Shown here one piece after another: positions 42,076 to 52,211 of a stretch of DNA of 64,000 bases. The notes under the pieces are model-generated. The model searched no databases. It was given only the letters and a program-made list of their open reading frames with translations, and was not told the origin of the DNA. Both the position numbers and the translations under genes were made by a program. The stretch is from assembly GCF_019966575.1 (NCBI RefSeq), contig NZ_JAINFK010000007.1, forward strand, positions 62,001-126,000, given 5' to 3'. Origin of the DNA: Oricola cellulosilytica. GTDB taxonomy: Bacteria > Pseudomonadota > Alphaproteobacteria > Rhizobiales > Rhizobiaceae. Each line of letters begins with the position of its first letter. The stretch's first letter is position 1.

Positions 42076-44370
42076 ATGCGCATCGCGTGCCTGGGGGGCG
42101 GACCCGCCGGCCTTTATTTCGGGATATCCATGAAGCTGCGCCGGCCGGACGCCGAGATCGTCGTGATCGAGCGCAACAAGCCCGACGATACATTCGGCTG
42201 GGGGGTCGTCCTGTCCGACGAGACGCTCGACAATCTCGCCGTCAACGACCGGGCAAGCGCCGACGCCATTCGCGAGCATTTCGCGTACTGGGACGACATC
42301 GCGGTGCACTATCGCGGCGAGCGCATCGTCTCGACCGGACACGGATTTTGCGGCATCGGACGGATGCGGCTGCTGGCCCTGCTGCAAGCGCGGGCGCGCG
42401 AGCTCGGCGTGGAACTGCGTTTCGAGACCGAGGTTGAAAGCGCGGCCCGCTACGCCGACGAATTCGACCTGGTGGTCGCGTCAGACGGCCTGAATTCCAA
42501 GACGCGCACCGAATTCGCCGACGCGTTCAAGCCGGATATCGACGTCCGGGCCTGCAAGTTCGTCTGGCTCGGCACGCGTCAGAAGTTCGACGATGCGTTC
42601 ACCTTTATCTTCGAAGAGACCGACAAGGGCTGGGTCTGGGCGCATGCCTACCAGTTCGACGATGACACAGCGACGTTCATCGTGGAAACCGACGAGGCGA
42701 CGTGGAAGGCCTACGGTTTCGGCGAGATGTCGCAGGAGGAGTCGATTGCCGTCTGCGAGGAGATTTTCAAGGATCACCTCGGCGGGCACTCGCTGATGAC
42801 CAACGCCAGGCATATTCGCGGCTCGGCCTGGATCAACTTTCCGCGCGTGCTTTGCGAAAACTGGAGCCACAAGAATATCGTCCTGATGGGCGATGCCGCG
42901 GCTTCGGCGCATTTCTCGATCGGCTCGGGAACGAAACTGGCGCTCGAGAGCGCGATCGCGCTTGCCGAGTATGTTCACACCGAACCGTCGCTCGAAGCCG
43001 CATTCGCAAAATACGAGGACGAGCGGCGGCTCGAAGTTCTGCGGCTTCAGTCCGCCGCCCGAAATTCGCTCGAATGGTTCGAGGACATTCACCGGTATCT
43101 GAATCTCGATCCCGTGCAGTTCAATTACTCGCTGCTCACGCGCTCGCAACGCATCAGTCATGAAAACCTCCGCCTGCGCGACCCCGAATGGTTGGGCTCG
43201 GCCGAGAAGTGGTTCCAGGAAAGAGCCGGCGTCAGTACCAACGCACCCACACGCGCTCCGATGTTCGCACCGTTCAAACTGCGCGACATGGAGGTGAAGA
43301 ACCGCGTCGTGGTCTCGCCCATGGCGCAGTACAAGGCGGTCGACGGCTGCCCCACCGACTGGCACCTGATTCACTATGGAGAACGCGCCAAAGGCGGCGC
43401 GGGTCTCGTCTATACCGAGATGACTTGCGTATCGCGGGAAGGGCGGATCACGCCCGGCTGTACGGGCCTTTATTCCAGCGCTCACGAGGCAGCCTGGAAA
43501 CGCCTTACGGCCTTTGTGCACTCGGAAACGAGCGCAAAGATCTGCTGCCAGATCGGGCATTCCGGCCGCAAGGGCTCGACCCAGCTTGGCTGGGAGACAA
43601 TGGATGCGCCGCTCAAATACGGGAATTGGGCCACGATGTCGGCCTCGGCGATCGCCTGGTCGGACGACATCCCGGCACCGCGCGAAATGACGCGCGCAGA
43701 GATGGATGCGGTTCGAGACCAGTTCGTGGCCGCAGCGGAGATGGCCGAGCGGTGCGGCTTCGACATGATCGAACTGCATGCGGCCCATGGTTATCTGATT
43801 TCGTCGTTCATCTCGCCGCTGTCGAACCAGCGCAGTGACGAATACGGCGGAAGTCTCGATAACCGGATGCGTTACCCGCTCGAGGTGTTCTCCGCCATGC
43901 GTGCCGCCTGGCCTGCTGAAAAGCCGATGTCGGTGCGTATTTCCGCGTCCGATTGGGCCGGTGACGATGGCGTGACCCCGCCCGAGGCGGTCGAGATCGC
44001 CCGCCTGTTCGAAGAAGCGGGGGCCGATATCATCGATGTATCGGCAGGACAGACATCGGTTCGGGCGAAGCCTGTTTACGGGCGGATGTTTCAAACACCG
44101 TTTTCCGACCGCATTCGCAATGAGGCAGGCATCAGGACGATGGCGGTGGGTAACATCTACGAGCCCGATCACGTCAATTCCATACTGATGGCAGGCCGGG
44201 CCGACCTGGTATGTCTCGCGCGGCCGCATCTCGCCGACCCGTACTGGACGCTCCGCGCCGGCGCGGCGATCGGCGACCGTCACGAGGAGTGGCCGCTGCC
44301 GTATTTGCCAGGCCGCGATCAGGCCTGGCGGCTCGCCGATCGCGAGGCGGAAACGGCGGGGCGGATCTGA
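42076..44370 (+). CDS. 2-Aminobenzoyl-CoA monooxygenase/reductase-type fusion (salicylyl-CoA 5-hydroxylase family)
   Basis: A 764-residue fusion. Residues 1 to about 385 form an FAD aromatic monooxygenase ('[14 protein letters not shown]', '[15 protein letters not shown]'). From about residue 393 there is an old-yellow-enzyme domain ('[22 protein letters not shown]', '[10 protein letters not shown]', '[13 protein letters not shown]' near 567). This architecture is that of Azoarcus evansii 2-aminobenzoyl-CoA monooxygenase/reductase, which hydroxylates and partly reduces the ring of anthranilyl-CoA, and of salicylyl-CoA 5-hydroxylase. An aryl-CoA ligase and tryptophan dioxygenase in the operon, and the absence of gentisate dioxygenase, favour anthranilate. 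ATG 42076 has GGGAGG 4 bases upstream. It is first of the operon and coupled by TGATG. Confidence 0.8.
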   Translation: MRIACLGGGPAGLYFGISMKLRRPDAEIVVIERNKPDDTFGWGVVLSDETLDNLAVNDRASADAIREHFAYWDDIAVHYRGERIVSTGHGFCGIGRMRLLALLQARARELGVELRFETEVESAARYADEFDLVVASDGLNSKTRTEFADAFKPDIDVRACKFVWLGTRQKFDDAFTFIFEETDKGWVWAHAYQFDDDTATFIVETDEATWKAYGFGEMSQEESIAVCEEIFKDHLGGHSLMTNARHIRGSAWINFPRVLCENWSHKNIVLMGDAAASAHFSIGSGTKLALESAIALAEYVHTEPSLEAAFAKYEDERRLEVLRLQSAARNSLEWFEDIHRYLNLDPVQFNYSLLTRSQRISHENLRLRDPEWLGSAEKWFQERAGVSTNAPTRAPMFAPFKLRDMEVKNRVVVSPMAQYKAVDGCPTDWHLIHYGERAKGGAGLVYTEMTCVSREGRITPGCTGLYSSAHEAAWKRLTAFVHSETSAKICCQIGHSGRKGSTQLGWETMDAPLKYGNWATMSASAIAWSDDIPAPREMTRAEMDAVRDQFVAAAEMAERCGFDMIELHAAHGYLISSFISPLSNQRSDEYGGSLDNRMRYPLEVFSAMRAAWPAEKPMSVRISASDWAGDDGVTPPEAVEIARLFEEAGADIIDVSAGQTSVRAKPVYGRMFQTPFSDRIRNEAGIRTMAVGNIYEPDHVNSILMAGRADLVCLARPHLADPYWTLRAGAAIGDRHEEWPLPYLPGRDQAWRLADREAETAGRI

Positions 44371-45125
44371 TGCAACTTCAGGACAAGCACGCAATCGTGA
44401 CGGGTGGCGGAAGCGGCGTCGGCGCGGCAATCGCCACATTGTTCGCCGAGGCGGGCGCGCGGGTCACCGTAATGGGCCGCCGTGAGGAACCCTTGCGCGC
44501 GCTGGCTGCGCAGGAGCGTATATCATGGCAGGTCTGTGATGTGACCGATAGCGAGGCTGTTGTGTCGGCCTTTGATGCGGCGCGCGCGCAGAACGGTACG
44601 CTCGACATCGTTATCGCCAATGCCGGCGAGGCCGTCAGTAAGCCATTTGTGAAAATGGTCTCATCCGATCTGGATGCGGCTCTTTCCGTGAACCTTGTCG
44701 GGACGTTCAACTGCTTCAAGGCCGCGCTAGCTGACATGAGCACAGCAGGGTGGGGCCGGTTGATAGCGATTGCGTCGATCGCTGGCCTGAAGGGCTACCC
44801 ATATGTTTCCGGATACTGCGCCGCGAAACACGGTGTCGTCGGGCTGACTCGGGGACTTGCGGTCGAACTCGGCAAATCGGGAATTACGGTGAATGCGATC
44901 TGTCCCGGTTTCATCGAAACGCCCATGCTGGAGCGGTCAATAGCCAATATCGTGTCGAAGACCGGCAAGAGTCAGGAAGAAGCTTCCAATTTGCTCAAAT
45001 CGGGAAATCCGCAAGGGCGATTCATTCAACCGGTGGAGGTAGCGGAAGCCGCGCTCTGGCTGTGCTCCGAAGGTGCGCGCTCGGTCAATGGCCACGCGCT
45101 CTCCGTCTCGGGGGGAGAAATATGA
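44370..45125 (+). CDS. Short-chain dehydrogenase/reductase
   Basis: A 251-residue classical SDR. The NAD(P) motif 'TGGGSGVG' lies near residues 11-18. The 'NAG' motif is present, with catalytic Ser in 'IASIAGLKG' and 'YCAAK' (Tyr-x3-Lys), followed by 'NAICPGFIETPML'. Located directly after the monooxygenase/reductase, it probably oxidises or reduces a hydroxy/oxo intermediate of the CoA pathway, a 3-hydroxyacyl-CoA dehydrogenase role (inference). Its start and stop overlap both neighbours. Confidence 0.85.
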   Translation: MQLQDKHAIVTGGGSGVGAAIATLFAEAGARVTVMGRREEPLRALAAQERISWQVCDVTDSEAVVSAFDAARAQNGTLDIVIANAGEAVSKPFVKMVSSDLDAALSVNLVGTFNCFKAALADMSTAGWGRLIAIASIAGLKGYPYVSGYCAAKHGVVGLTRGLAVELGKSGITVNAICPGFIETPMLERSIANIVSKTGKSQEEASNLLKSGNPQGRFIQPVEVAEAALWLCSEGARSVNGHALSVSGGEI

Positions 45126-45604
45126 CGCGAGAAGCGACCATGGCCGCGGACGAGGCACCGTCAAAAGCGCGATTGCGGCTTTGGCTGCGGCTGCTCAAGG
45201 TGACGCGCAAAGTTGAAGGTCGGCTGAGGGAGCGTCTGCGCACCGAGTTCGCGACGACGCTGCCGAGGTTCGACGTGATGTCCGCGCTCAATCGCCATGA
45301 CCAGGGCCTGAAGATGAGCGAGCTGTCCGGTGTCCTGAAGGTATCGAATGGCAACGTGACCGGCATCGTCGACCGACTCGTGGAGGAGGGGCTCGTGATC
45401 CGGGGGGCGGTTGAAGGAGACCGGCGCGCGAATCTTGTGCGGCTGACCCGGAAGGGGCACGAACATTTCGCGGTGCAGGCACGCGAGCACGAAGCCTGGA
45501 TCGACGAGATGCTTGCGGACATGCCCGCGAATGAGAGCGAAAATCTCGCCCATCGTCTCGACGCGCTCGTTCAGGCCCTCGAAGAGCCGGAGAGCAAGAA
45601 ATGA
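45122..45604 (+). CDS. MarR-family transcriptional regulator
   Basis: A 160-residue MarR protein with a winged helix ('[30 protein letters not shown]' and wing '[14 protein letters not shown]'). It is embedded in the operon with ATGA overlaps on both sides. MarR regulators of aromatic CoA pathways commonly sense the aryl-CoA thioester, so it probably represses this operon until anthranilyl-CoA forms. The ligand is inferred. Confidence 0.85.
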   Translation: MTREATMAADEAPSKARLRLWLRLLKVTRKVEGRLRERLRTEFATTLPRFDVMSALNRHDQGLKMSELSGVLKVSNGNVTGIVDRLVEEGLVIRGAVEGDRRANLVRLTRKGHEHFAVQAREHEAWIDEMLADMPANESENLAHRLDALVQALEEPESKK

Positions 45605-46398
45605 AAAGCCCGAAACACTTCCTGCTAGAGATCGATGAGGGGGTCGCAACAGTCCGGCTGGATCGTCCGGAGCGGAAGAATCCGCTCACGTTCGAGAGCT
45701 ATGACGAACTTGGCCGCTGGTTTCGTGGTCTTGCCCACGAGGATCACATCAACGCGGTGGTGTTCGCCTCGAATGGCGGCAACTTCTCTTCAGGTGGCGA
45801 TGTGCACGACATCATCGGTCCGCTGACCGCTATGTCGATGAAGGACCTGCTGCGGTTCACGCGCATGACGGGCGAACTCGTCAAGGCGATGATAAATTGC
45901 GGCAAGCCGATTATTGCCGCTGTCGACGGCGTTTGCGTCGGTGCCGGAGCGATTATCGCCATGGCTTCCGATCTGCGGATCGCGACACCGGAGGCGAAGA
46001 CCGCCTTTCTGTTCACCCGGGTCGGGCTGGCGGGCTGCGATATGGGCGCATGTGCGATCCTGCCCCGGATCATAGGACAGGGCCGCGCAGCGGAACTGCT
46101 CTATACCGGCCGCGCGATGAATGCGCAGGAAGGCGAGACGTGGGGGTTCTTCAACCGCCTCGTCCCACAGGAGGAGTTGCGGGCGAACGCCATGGAACTC
46201 GCCAAGCGCATCGCCGCCGGTCCCAATTTCGCGCACATGATGACGAAGACCATGCTGGCGCAGGAGTGGTCGATGTCCATCGAACAGGCGATCGAGGCGG
46301 AGGCTCAGGCGCAAGCGATCTGCATGAAGACAGGCGATTTCCTCCGGGCCTACGAGGCCTTCGTCGCCAAAGAAAAACCCGTGTTCGGGGGCAATTGA
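45601..46398 (+). CDS. Enoyl-CoA hydratase/isomerase family protein
   Basis: A 265-residue crotonase-fold protein. Oxyanion-hole segments are visible in '[17 protein letters not shown]' and '[23 protein letters not shown]'; '[21 protein letters not shown]' supplies the active-site region. It probably hydrates or hydrolytically opens a ring/enoyl-CoA intermediate of the pathway. Overlapping start and stop codons tie it to marR and the acyl-CoA dehydrogenase gene. Confidence 0.85.
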   Translation: MKSPKHFLLEIDEGVATVRLDRPERKNPLTFESYDELGRWFRGLAHEDHINAVVFASNGGNFSSGGDVHDIIGPLTAMSMKDLLRFTRMTGELVKAMINCGKPIIAAVDGVCVGAGAIIAMASDLRIATPEAKTAFLFTRVGLAGCDMGACAILPRIIGQGRAAELLYTGRAMNAQEGETWGFFNRLVPQEELRANAMELAKRIAAGPNFAHMMTKTMLAQEWSMSIEQAIEAEAQAQAICMKTGDFLRAYEAFVAKEKPVFGGN

Positions 46399-47561
46399 TG
46401 GCCGACAGGAGCTTTCATGGCTGGCCGTTCTTCGAGCGCCGGCATCGCGAACTGGTCGCGGACGTGGACGCGTGGGCGTCCGCTAACCTGTCGGCGATCG
46501 ACCATGCCGACACCGATACGGCATGCCGGGCACTTGTCGGAATGCTGGGGAAGGGGGGATGGCTAAAATACAGCGCGGTTGCGCCCGATGATGAAAGCGC
46601 AACGCTCGACGTACGGTCGCTTTGCCTGATCCGCGAAACACTGGCGCGGCATGACGGCCTTGCCGATTTTGCGTTTGCCATGCAGGGGCTCGGCACCGGC
46701 GCGCTCTCGCTTTTCGGAACACCGGCCCAGAAATCGGAGTGGTTGACGAAGACGCGGGCTGGCGAGGCGATCTCCGCCTTCGCACTGACCGAGCCGCAAT
46801 CCGGTTCGGATGTCGCCAATTCGACCATGAGCGCGACGCAGGAAGGCGATACCCTCATCCTCAATGGTGAGAAGACCTGGATTTCGAACGGCGGAATCGC
46901 CGATGTCTATACGGTATTCGCTCGAACAGGCGAAGGACCGGGCGCGAGGGGTCTCTCGGCGTTTGTCGTGCCCGCGGGAATTCCCGGATTCGAGATTGCC
47001 GAGAGGCTCGAAACCATCGCGCCGCATCCGCTGGCGCGCCTGCGGTTCTCCGATTGCCGTATTCCCAAATCGGCGCTGATCGGGGAGCGCGGACAGGGCT
47101 TCAAGATCGCCATGGCGGTGCTCGACGTTTTCCGTTCGACGGTTGCCGCCGCGGCGCTCGGCTTTGCCCGCCGCGCGATGGACGTGTCGATCGCGCGGGT
47201 GTCGGAGCGCAAGGTGCAGGGCGCACCGCTAGCCGATTACCAGATGGTGCAGGGGCACATCGCGGACATGGCCGTTGACATCGATGCGGCCGCGCTGCTC
47301 GTTCATCGCGCCGCGTGGACGAAAGACAGCGGCGCCCCCCGTGTCACGCGCGAAGCGGCCATGGCAAAACTGTTCGCTACCGAGCAGGCCCAGAAGGTGA
47401 TCGACATGGCAGTGCAACTGCACGGCGGCGACGGCGTGCGCCACGGTCATGTCGTGGAACGCCTTTATCGGGAGATCCGCGCGCTGCGCATCTATGAAGG
47501 CGCCTCCGATGTGCAGAAGGTCGTGATCGCCCGTCAGGTGATGGGAGCGCATCATGTCTGA
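46398..47561 (+). CDS. Acyl-CoA dehydrogenase family protein
   Basis: A 387-residue FAD-dependent acyl-CoA dehydrogenase with '[15 protein letters not shown]', '[15 protein letters not shown]' and the catalytic base in '[17 protein letters not shown]'. The C-terminal half has '[18 protein letters not shown]'. It would oxidise a CoA-bound intermediate after ring cleavage. It starts by TGATG coupling after the hydratase and overlaps kynA by 8 bases. Confidence 0.87.
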   Translation: MADRSFHGWPFFERRHRELVADVDAWASANLSAIDHADTDTACRALVGMLGKGGWLKYSAVAPDDESATLDVRSLCLIRETLARHDGLADFAFAMQGLGTGALSLFGTPAQKSEWLTKTRAGEAISAFALTEPQSGSDVANSTMSATQEGDTLILNGEKTWISNGGIADVYTVFARTGEGPGARGLSAFVVPAGIPGFEIAERLETIAPHPLARLRFSDCRIPKSALIGERGQGFKIAMAVLDVFRSTVAAAALGFARRAMDVSIARVSERKVQGAPLADYQMVQGHIADMAVDIDAAALLVHRAAWTKDSGAPRVTREAAMAKLFATEQAQKVIDMAVQLHGGDGVRHGHVVERLYREIRALRIYEGASDVQKVVIARQVMGAHHV

Positions 47562-48375
47562 CACCGACGGTGCACGGACCGACTTCCGGGAAACGATGTC
47601 GTACGGCGACTATCTGCACCTCGATGCCGTGCTCAACGCCCAGACGCCGCTCAGCGAAGCGCCCGATGAAATGCTGTTCATCGTGCAGCATCAGACCTCC
47701 GAATTGTGGATGCGGCTGATGATCCACGAACTCAACGGCGCACGCGAGGCGATCGCGGGCGATCACCTACCGGAAGCCTTCAAACTGCTGGCGCGCGTCA
47801 GCCGGATCATGGAGCAGTTGAACAGCGCGTGGGACGTGCTGCGGACCATGACGCCCTCGGATTACACGCGGTTTCGCGAAGCGCTCGGCATGTCGTCCGG
47901 CTTCCAGTCCTTTCAGTATCGGATGATCGAATTCATTCTCGGGAACCGCAACGTCGCGATGATAGAGCCGCATGCGCACAGGCCTTCGGATGTAGCGGCG
48001 CTCGAACGGGAACTGGACCGACCCAGCCTTTATGTGGAAGCGCTTCGCCTCGCTGCGAGGCGCGGAATGAAAGTCCCGCCGAAAGTCCTCGATGTGGCCA
48101 GCCGCGAGCCTCACCGGGCCGTGGAAGCGGTGACGCAGATGTGGGCCGAGGTTTATCGGGACACGGCCACGCACTGGACGCTCTACGAACTGGCCGAAAA
48201 ACTCGTCGACCTGGAAGATTACTTCCGTCGCTGGCGTTTCAATCACGTCACGACTGTCGAACGGGTGATCGGCTTCAAGAGAGGCACAGGGGGCACTGCC
48301 GGCGTGAGCTATCTTCGCAAGATGCTCGAAGTCGAGCTTTTCCCGGAGCTTTGGGCTGTCAGGACGGAGTTGTAA
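47554..48375 (+). CDS. kynA: Tryptophan 2,3-dioxygenase
   Basis: A 273-residue heme dioxygenase. The N-terminal '[19 protein letters not shown]' contains His46, the substrate-contacting histidine. The axial heme ligand is His231 in '[16 protein letters not shown]', with '[14 protein letters not shown]' following. It opens the indole ring of tryptophan to N-formylkynurenine. The gene overlaps the acyl-CoA dehydrogenase gene, placing tryptophan breakdown in the same mRNA as anthranilate-CoA catabolism. The formamidase-like gene is at 511; kynureninase is not in the window. Confidence 0.95.
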   Translation: MSDTDGARTDFRETMSYGDYLHLDAVLNAQTPLSEAPDEMLFIVQHQTSELWMRLMIHELNGAREAIAGDHLPEAFKLLARVSRIMEQLNSAWDVLRTMTPSDYTRFREALGMSSGFQSFQYRMIEFILGNRNVAMIEPHAHRPSDVAALERELDRPSLYVEALRLAARRGMKVPPKVLDVASREPHRAVEAVTQMWAEVYRDTATHWTLYELAEKLVDLEDYFRRWRFNHVTTVERVIGFKRGTGGTAGVSYLRKMLEVELFPELWAVRTEL

Positions 48376-48379
48376 GAGG

Positions 48380-50002
48380 ATGGAAAAGCTCGGCCCGTCA
48401 GCGCATATCGACACCTTTTCAAGGGACAACCTCCCGCCTGTCGAACAGTGGCCCGATCTGCTGATCGACCGGTTTGAGTATCCGGAACGACTCAATGCCG
48501 GGGTCGAACTGACCGACCGCCTTGTCGAAAAGGGGTTCGGCGATCACACCGCGTTGATCGGCAATGGCCGGCGCCGAACCTACAAGGAACTCGCCGACTG
48601 GACCAACCGGCTGGCGCACGCCCTAGTGGACGATCTTGGCGTGAAGCCGGGCAACCGGATACTCATCAGGTCCGCGAACAATCCGGCCATGGTTGCCTGC
48701 TGGCTTGCAGCCACCAAGGCCGGCGCCGTGGTCGTGAACACGATGCCCATGTTGCGCGCCGGCGAACTTGCGAAGATCGTCGACAAGGCGGAAATCTCGC
48801 ACGCGCTTTGCGACACGCGACTGATGGACGAGATGACCTCCTGTGCGAAGGGCAGCGCCTTTCTGAAGACCGTGGCCGGTTTCGACGGGACGTCCAATCA
48901 TGACGCCGAGCTGGATCGGCTGGCGCTTGAAAAGCCGGTCAACTTCGAGGCAGTCGACACCGGCCGGGACGATGTCGCACTGCTGGGTTTCACATCCGGC
49001 ACGACCGGCTCGCCAAAGGCAACGATGCATTTCCACCGCGATCTGCTGATCATTGCCGATGGTTATGCGAAGGAAGTCCTCCGCGTGACGCCGGACGATG
49101 TCTTCGTCGGTTCGCCACCGCTGGCCTTTACCTTCGGGCTCGGTGGACTGGCGATCTTCCCCTTGCGGTTCGGCGCGGCCGCGACACTGCTTGAAAACGC
49201 ATCCCCACCCAACATGATCGAGATCATCGAGAAGTACAACGCGACCATCTGTTTCACCGCGCCCACTGCCTATCGGGCAATGCTGGCGGCGATGGATGCG
49301 GGGGCCAACCTGTCGTCGCTTCGCGCGGCCGTTTCGGCGGGCGAGACCTTGCCCGCACCTGTCTATGAGGAGTGGATGCGAAAAACCGGGAAGCCGATGC
49401 TGGACGGAATCGGCTCGACCGAGATGCTGCACATTTTCGTCTCCAACCGGTTCGACGATCACCGGCCTGCCTGCACCGGGAAGCCGGTGACCGGATACGA
49501 AGCCAAAATAATCGGCGAGGACGGGGGTGTACTGCCTCCGGGCGAGGTCGGGCGGCTGGCCGTGCGCGGCCCGACGGGCTGCCGCTATCTCTCGGACGAG
49601 CGGCAGAAAAACTATGTTCTCGATGGCTGGAACATCACCGGCGACGCTTTTTCGATGGACGCGGACGGATATTTCCATTTCGCGGCGCGCAACGACGACA
49701 TGATTATCTCGTCCGGCTACAACATCGCCGGTCCGGAGGTCGAGGCGGCGCTGCTGTCGCACGACGCCGTTGCCGAATGCGCCGTGATCGGCTTCCCTGA
49801 CGAGCAGCGCGGCGCGATCGTGCAGGCGCACATCGTTCTGAGGCACGGCAACAATGCGTCGGACGCGCTGGCGAAAGCGCTGCAGGAGCACGTGAAGAAC
49901 ACCATCGCGCCGTTCAAATATCCGCGCTCGGTCGTGTTCTGCGACGCGCTGCCGAAAACGCAGACCGGCAAGATCCAGCGGTTCCGGTTGAAGGATTCAT
50001 GA
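48380..50002 (+). CDS. Aryl-CoA ligase, probable 2-aminobenzoate (anthranilate)-CoA ligase
   Basis: A 540-residue AMP-forming ligase of the benzoate-CoA ligase family. The P-loop is 'LGFTSGTTGSPKATMHFHRD', then 'GIGSTEMLHIFVSNR', the hinge 'DDMIISSGYNIAGPEVEAALL' and the catalytic Lys in 'KTQTGKIQRFRLKD'. It activates an aromatic acid with CoA and ATP. The operon (kynA upstream, aminobenzoyl-CoA monooxygenase-type fusion first) indicates anthranilate. A GAGG directly after the kynA stop serves as its ribosome site. Confidence 0.83.
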   Translation: MEKLGPSAHIDTFSRDNLPPVEQWPDLLIDRFEYPERLNAGVELTDRLVEKGFGDHTALIGNGRRRTYKELADWTNRLAHALVDDLGVKPGNRILIRSANNPAMVACWLAATKAGAVVVNTMPMLRAGELAKIVDKAEISHALCDTRLMDEMTSCAKGSAFLKTVAGFDGTSNHDAELDRLALEKPVNFEAVDTGRDDVALLGFTSGTTGSPKATMHFHRDLLIIADGYAKEVLRVTPDDVFVGSPPLAFTFGLGGLAIFPLRFGAAATLLENASPPNMIEIIEKYNATICFTAPTAYRAMLAAMDAGANLSSLRAAVSAGETLPAPVYEEWMRKTGKPMLDGIGSTEMLHIFVSNRFDDHRPACTGKPVTGYEAKIIGEDGGVLPPGEVGRLAVRGPTGCRYLSDERQKNYVLDGWNITGDAFSMDADGYFHFAARNDDMIISSGYNIAGPEVEAALLSHDAVAECAVIGFPDEQRGAIVQAHIVLRHGNNASDALAKALQEHVKNTIAPFKYPRSVVFCDALPKTQTGKIQRFRLKDS

Positions 50003-50101
50003 TGCCGGGAGGAGTTTTCCGATATTGCAGTTCCGTTGTGGGCAAGTGGCGCCAACTCCGATACGTTCTAACTGATTGAGTCCAAACAGGGAGGTAACTC
50101 G

Positions 50102-51241
50102 ATGAATAAACTTGGAAAAATCGCACTGGCCGGGGTGGCCGCACTGTGGGCGGGAACCGCGCTCGCCGATGGCGTCAAGGTGGGAATGATTACCACACTG
50201 TCCGGTGGAGGAGCCGGTCTCGGGATTGACGTTCGGGATGGGTTCCTGCTCGCCGTCAAGCAGTCCGGAAACAGCGATATCGAGGTCGTGGTCGAGGACG
50301 ACCAGCGCAAGCCGGAGATCGCGGTTCAACTGGCCGACAAGATGATCCAGTCCGAGAAGGTCGACGTCCTCACGGGCATCATCTGGTCCAATCTGGCGAT
50401 GGCCGTGGTGCCCTCGGCAACGGCGCAGGGAAAATTCTACCTGTCGCCCAATGCCGGCCCGTCGCAGCTTGCCGGCGAGGGCTGTCACGAGAATTACTTC
50501 AACGTCGCGTGGCAGAACGACAATCTGCATGAAGGCGCCGGAGCGTACGCCAAGGACGCCGGCTTCAAGAACACGTTCATTCTCGCGCCGAACTATCCGG
50601 CTGGCACGGACGCGCTCGCCGGTTACAAGAGGTTCTACGAGGGCGAACTGGCCGGCGAGGTCTATACCAAGCTCGGGCAGACCGATTACGCGGCCGAGAT
50701 CGCGCAAATCCGTGCGTCGGGGGCAGACAGCGTGTTCTTCTTCCTGCCGGGCGGAATGGGGATTTCGTTCCTGAAGCAGTATTCCGACAGCGGTATCGAC
50801 CTGCCAGTGGTTGGGCCGGCATTCAGTTTCGACCAGGGTATTCTGCAGGCCGTCGGGGATGCGGCGCTCGGCATCAAGAACACCTCCCAGTGGTCGAAGG
50901 ATATCGACAATCCCGCCAACAACGCTTTCGTCGAAAGCTTTCAGGCCGAATATGGCCGCCTGCCGTCGCTCTACGCCAGCCAGGGATTCGATACCGCCAA
51001 TCTGCTGCTCAGCGCGATGGGCAAGGCCGATATCGATGATGCCGACGCTTTCCGCGCCGCATTGAAAGAGGCCGATTTCGACAGCGTCCGGGGCGATTTC
51101 GAATTCGGCCCGAACAATCATCCGATTCAGGACATCTACGTGCGCGAAGTCATTAAGGAAGGCGACGTGCTGACGAACAAGATCGTCGGCGTTGCGCTCG
51201 AGGATCGCGGCGACGCCTACGCCGAGAAGTGCAAGATGTGA
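50102..51241 (+). CDS. Branched-chain-amino-acid-type ABC transporter binding protein
   Basis: A 379-residue periplasmic protein with signal peptide MNKLGKIALAGVAALWAGTALA and the LivJ/K-type fold ('VKVGMITTLSGGGAGLGIDVRDGFLLAV', 'LSPNAGPSQLAGEGCHENYF'). In aromatic operons this family often binds aryl acids rather than leucine. Here anthranilate, kynurenine or tryptophan would make sense (inference). It has GGGAGG upstream, and a 99-base spacer from the ligase gene may hold a secondary promoter. Confidence 0.88.
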   Translation: MNKLGKIALAGVAALWAGTALADGVKVGMITTLSGGGAGLGIDVRDGFLLAVKQSGNSDIEVVVEDDQRKPEIAVQLADKMIQSEKVDVLTGIIWSNLAMAVVPSATAQGKFYLSPNAGPSQLAGEGCHENYFNVAWQNDNLHEGAGAYAKDAGFKNTFILAPNYPAGTDALAGYKRFYEGELAGEVYTKLGQTDYAAEIAQIRASGADSVFFFLPGGMGISFLKQYSDSGIDLPVVGPAFSFDQGILQAVGDAALGIKNTSQWSKDIDNPANNAFVESFQAEYGRLPSLYASQGFDTANLLLSAMGKADIDDADAFRAALKEADFDSVRGDFEFGPNNHPIQDIYVREVIKEGDVLTNKIVGVALEDRGDAYAEKCKM

Positions 51242-51293
51242 CCAGCGTTCGGTCCGGGCGGCTCAGCGGCCGCCCGGTCCACGGGCAAAATCA

Positions 51294-52211
51294 ATGACAA
51301 TCATTCTTTTGATAGAGCAGGTCCTTAACGGGCTTCAGTTCGGTGTGATGCTGTTTCTCATGGCCGCCGGATTGACGCTCGTGTTCGGTGTGATGGGATT
51401 GATCAATCTCGCCCATGGCTCTCTCTACATGGTCGGTGCGTTCGCCGCCGCTGCAGTGGCAGGCGCGACGGGCTCTTTTCTGCTCGCGATGGCGGCGGCC
51501 CTGGGCGCTGCGGCGATTGCCGGCGTCATCGTCGAGATGCTGGTCATTCGCCGGCTTTACGACCGGGACCATCTCGATCAGGTTCTGGCGACCTTTGCGC
51601 TGATCCTGATCTTCTCCGAAGGAACGCGGTGGATCTTCGGTTCCTTTCCGCTCTATCTGAACATTCCACCCTACCTGAGTGGACCGATCACGCTGCCAGG
51701 TGACATCCAGTACCCGTTGTACAGATTGGTGATTATCGGTGTCGGCTTGCTGGTCGCGGCCGGCCTCTTCCTGCTGATTTCCCGAACGCGGCTTGGAATC
51801 CGCATCCGGGCCGGCGAGAGCGACAGGGAGATGATCGCCGCGCTGGGTGTCAATATCTCCGTGCTTTACACGATCGTCTTCGCGCTCGGCGCGGCGCTGG
51901 CAGGGCTCGCAGGAGCGCTCGTAGGGGCGATCCAGTCGGTACAGGTCGGCATGGGTGAACCGGTGCTCATCCTCGCCTTTGTCGTCATCGTCATCGGCGG
52001 CATCGGCTCCATCACAGGTGCGCTCGTCGGCTCTCTACTGGTTGGTTTGACCGACACGCTGGGCCGCACGCTTTTGCCAGTTCTGTTCGGAACATTCATG
52101 GAGGCATCTGCGGCGACGACCGTCGGCGCGGCCATCGCATCGATGCTGATCTATATCCTCATGGCGGTTGTTCTCATCTTCCGTCCCACCGGACTTTATG
52201 GCGCGAGATGA
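51294..52211 (+). CDS. Liv-type ABC transporter permease (LivH family)
   Basis: A 305-residue membrane protein with 8 or so TM helices and the LivH signature 'GLTLVFGVMGLINLAHGSLYMVGAF', plus 'VILAFVVIVIGGIGSITGALVGSLLVG'. It forms the channel with the LivM protein and starts at ATG 51294. The stop overlaps the LivM-type start. Confidence 0.92.
   Translation: MTIILLIEQVLNGLQFGVMLFLMAAGLTLVFGVMGLINLAHGSLYMVGAFAAAAVAGATGSFLLAMAAALGAAAIAGVIVEMLVIRRLYDRDHLDQVLATFALILIFSEGTRWIFGSFPLYLNIPPYLSGPITLPGDIQYPLYRLVIIGVGLLVAAGLFLLISRTRLGIRIRAGESDREMIAALGVNISVLYTIVFALGAALAGLAGALVGAIQSVQVGMGEPVLILAFVVIVIGGIGSITGALVGSLLVGLTDTLGRTLLPVLFGTFMEASAATTVGAAIASMLIYILMAVVLIFRPTGLYGAR

Noticed and set aside
42076-44370. 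Annotation as salicylyl-CoA 5-hydroxylase
   Set aside because: The family fits equally, but there is no gentisate dioxygenase or salicylate-specific gene. kynA, RidA and the ligase point to anthranilate. Kept only as an alternative.
42481-44439. 652-codon open frame antisense to the monooxygenase fusion
   Set aside because: The opposite strand holds a clear two-domain enzyme. The antisense peptide has no recognisable motif and is a normal by-product of GC-rich codon usage.
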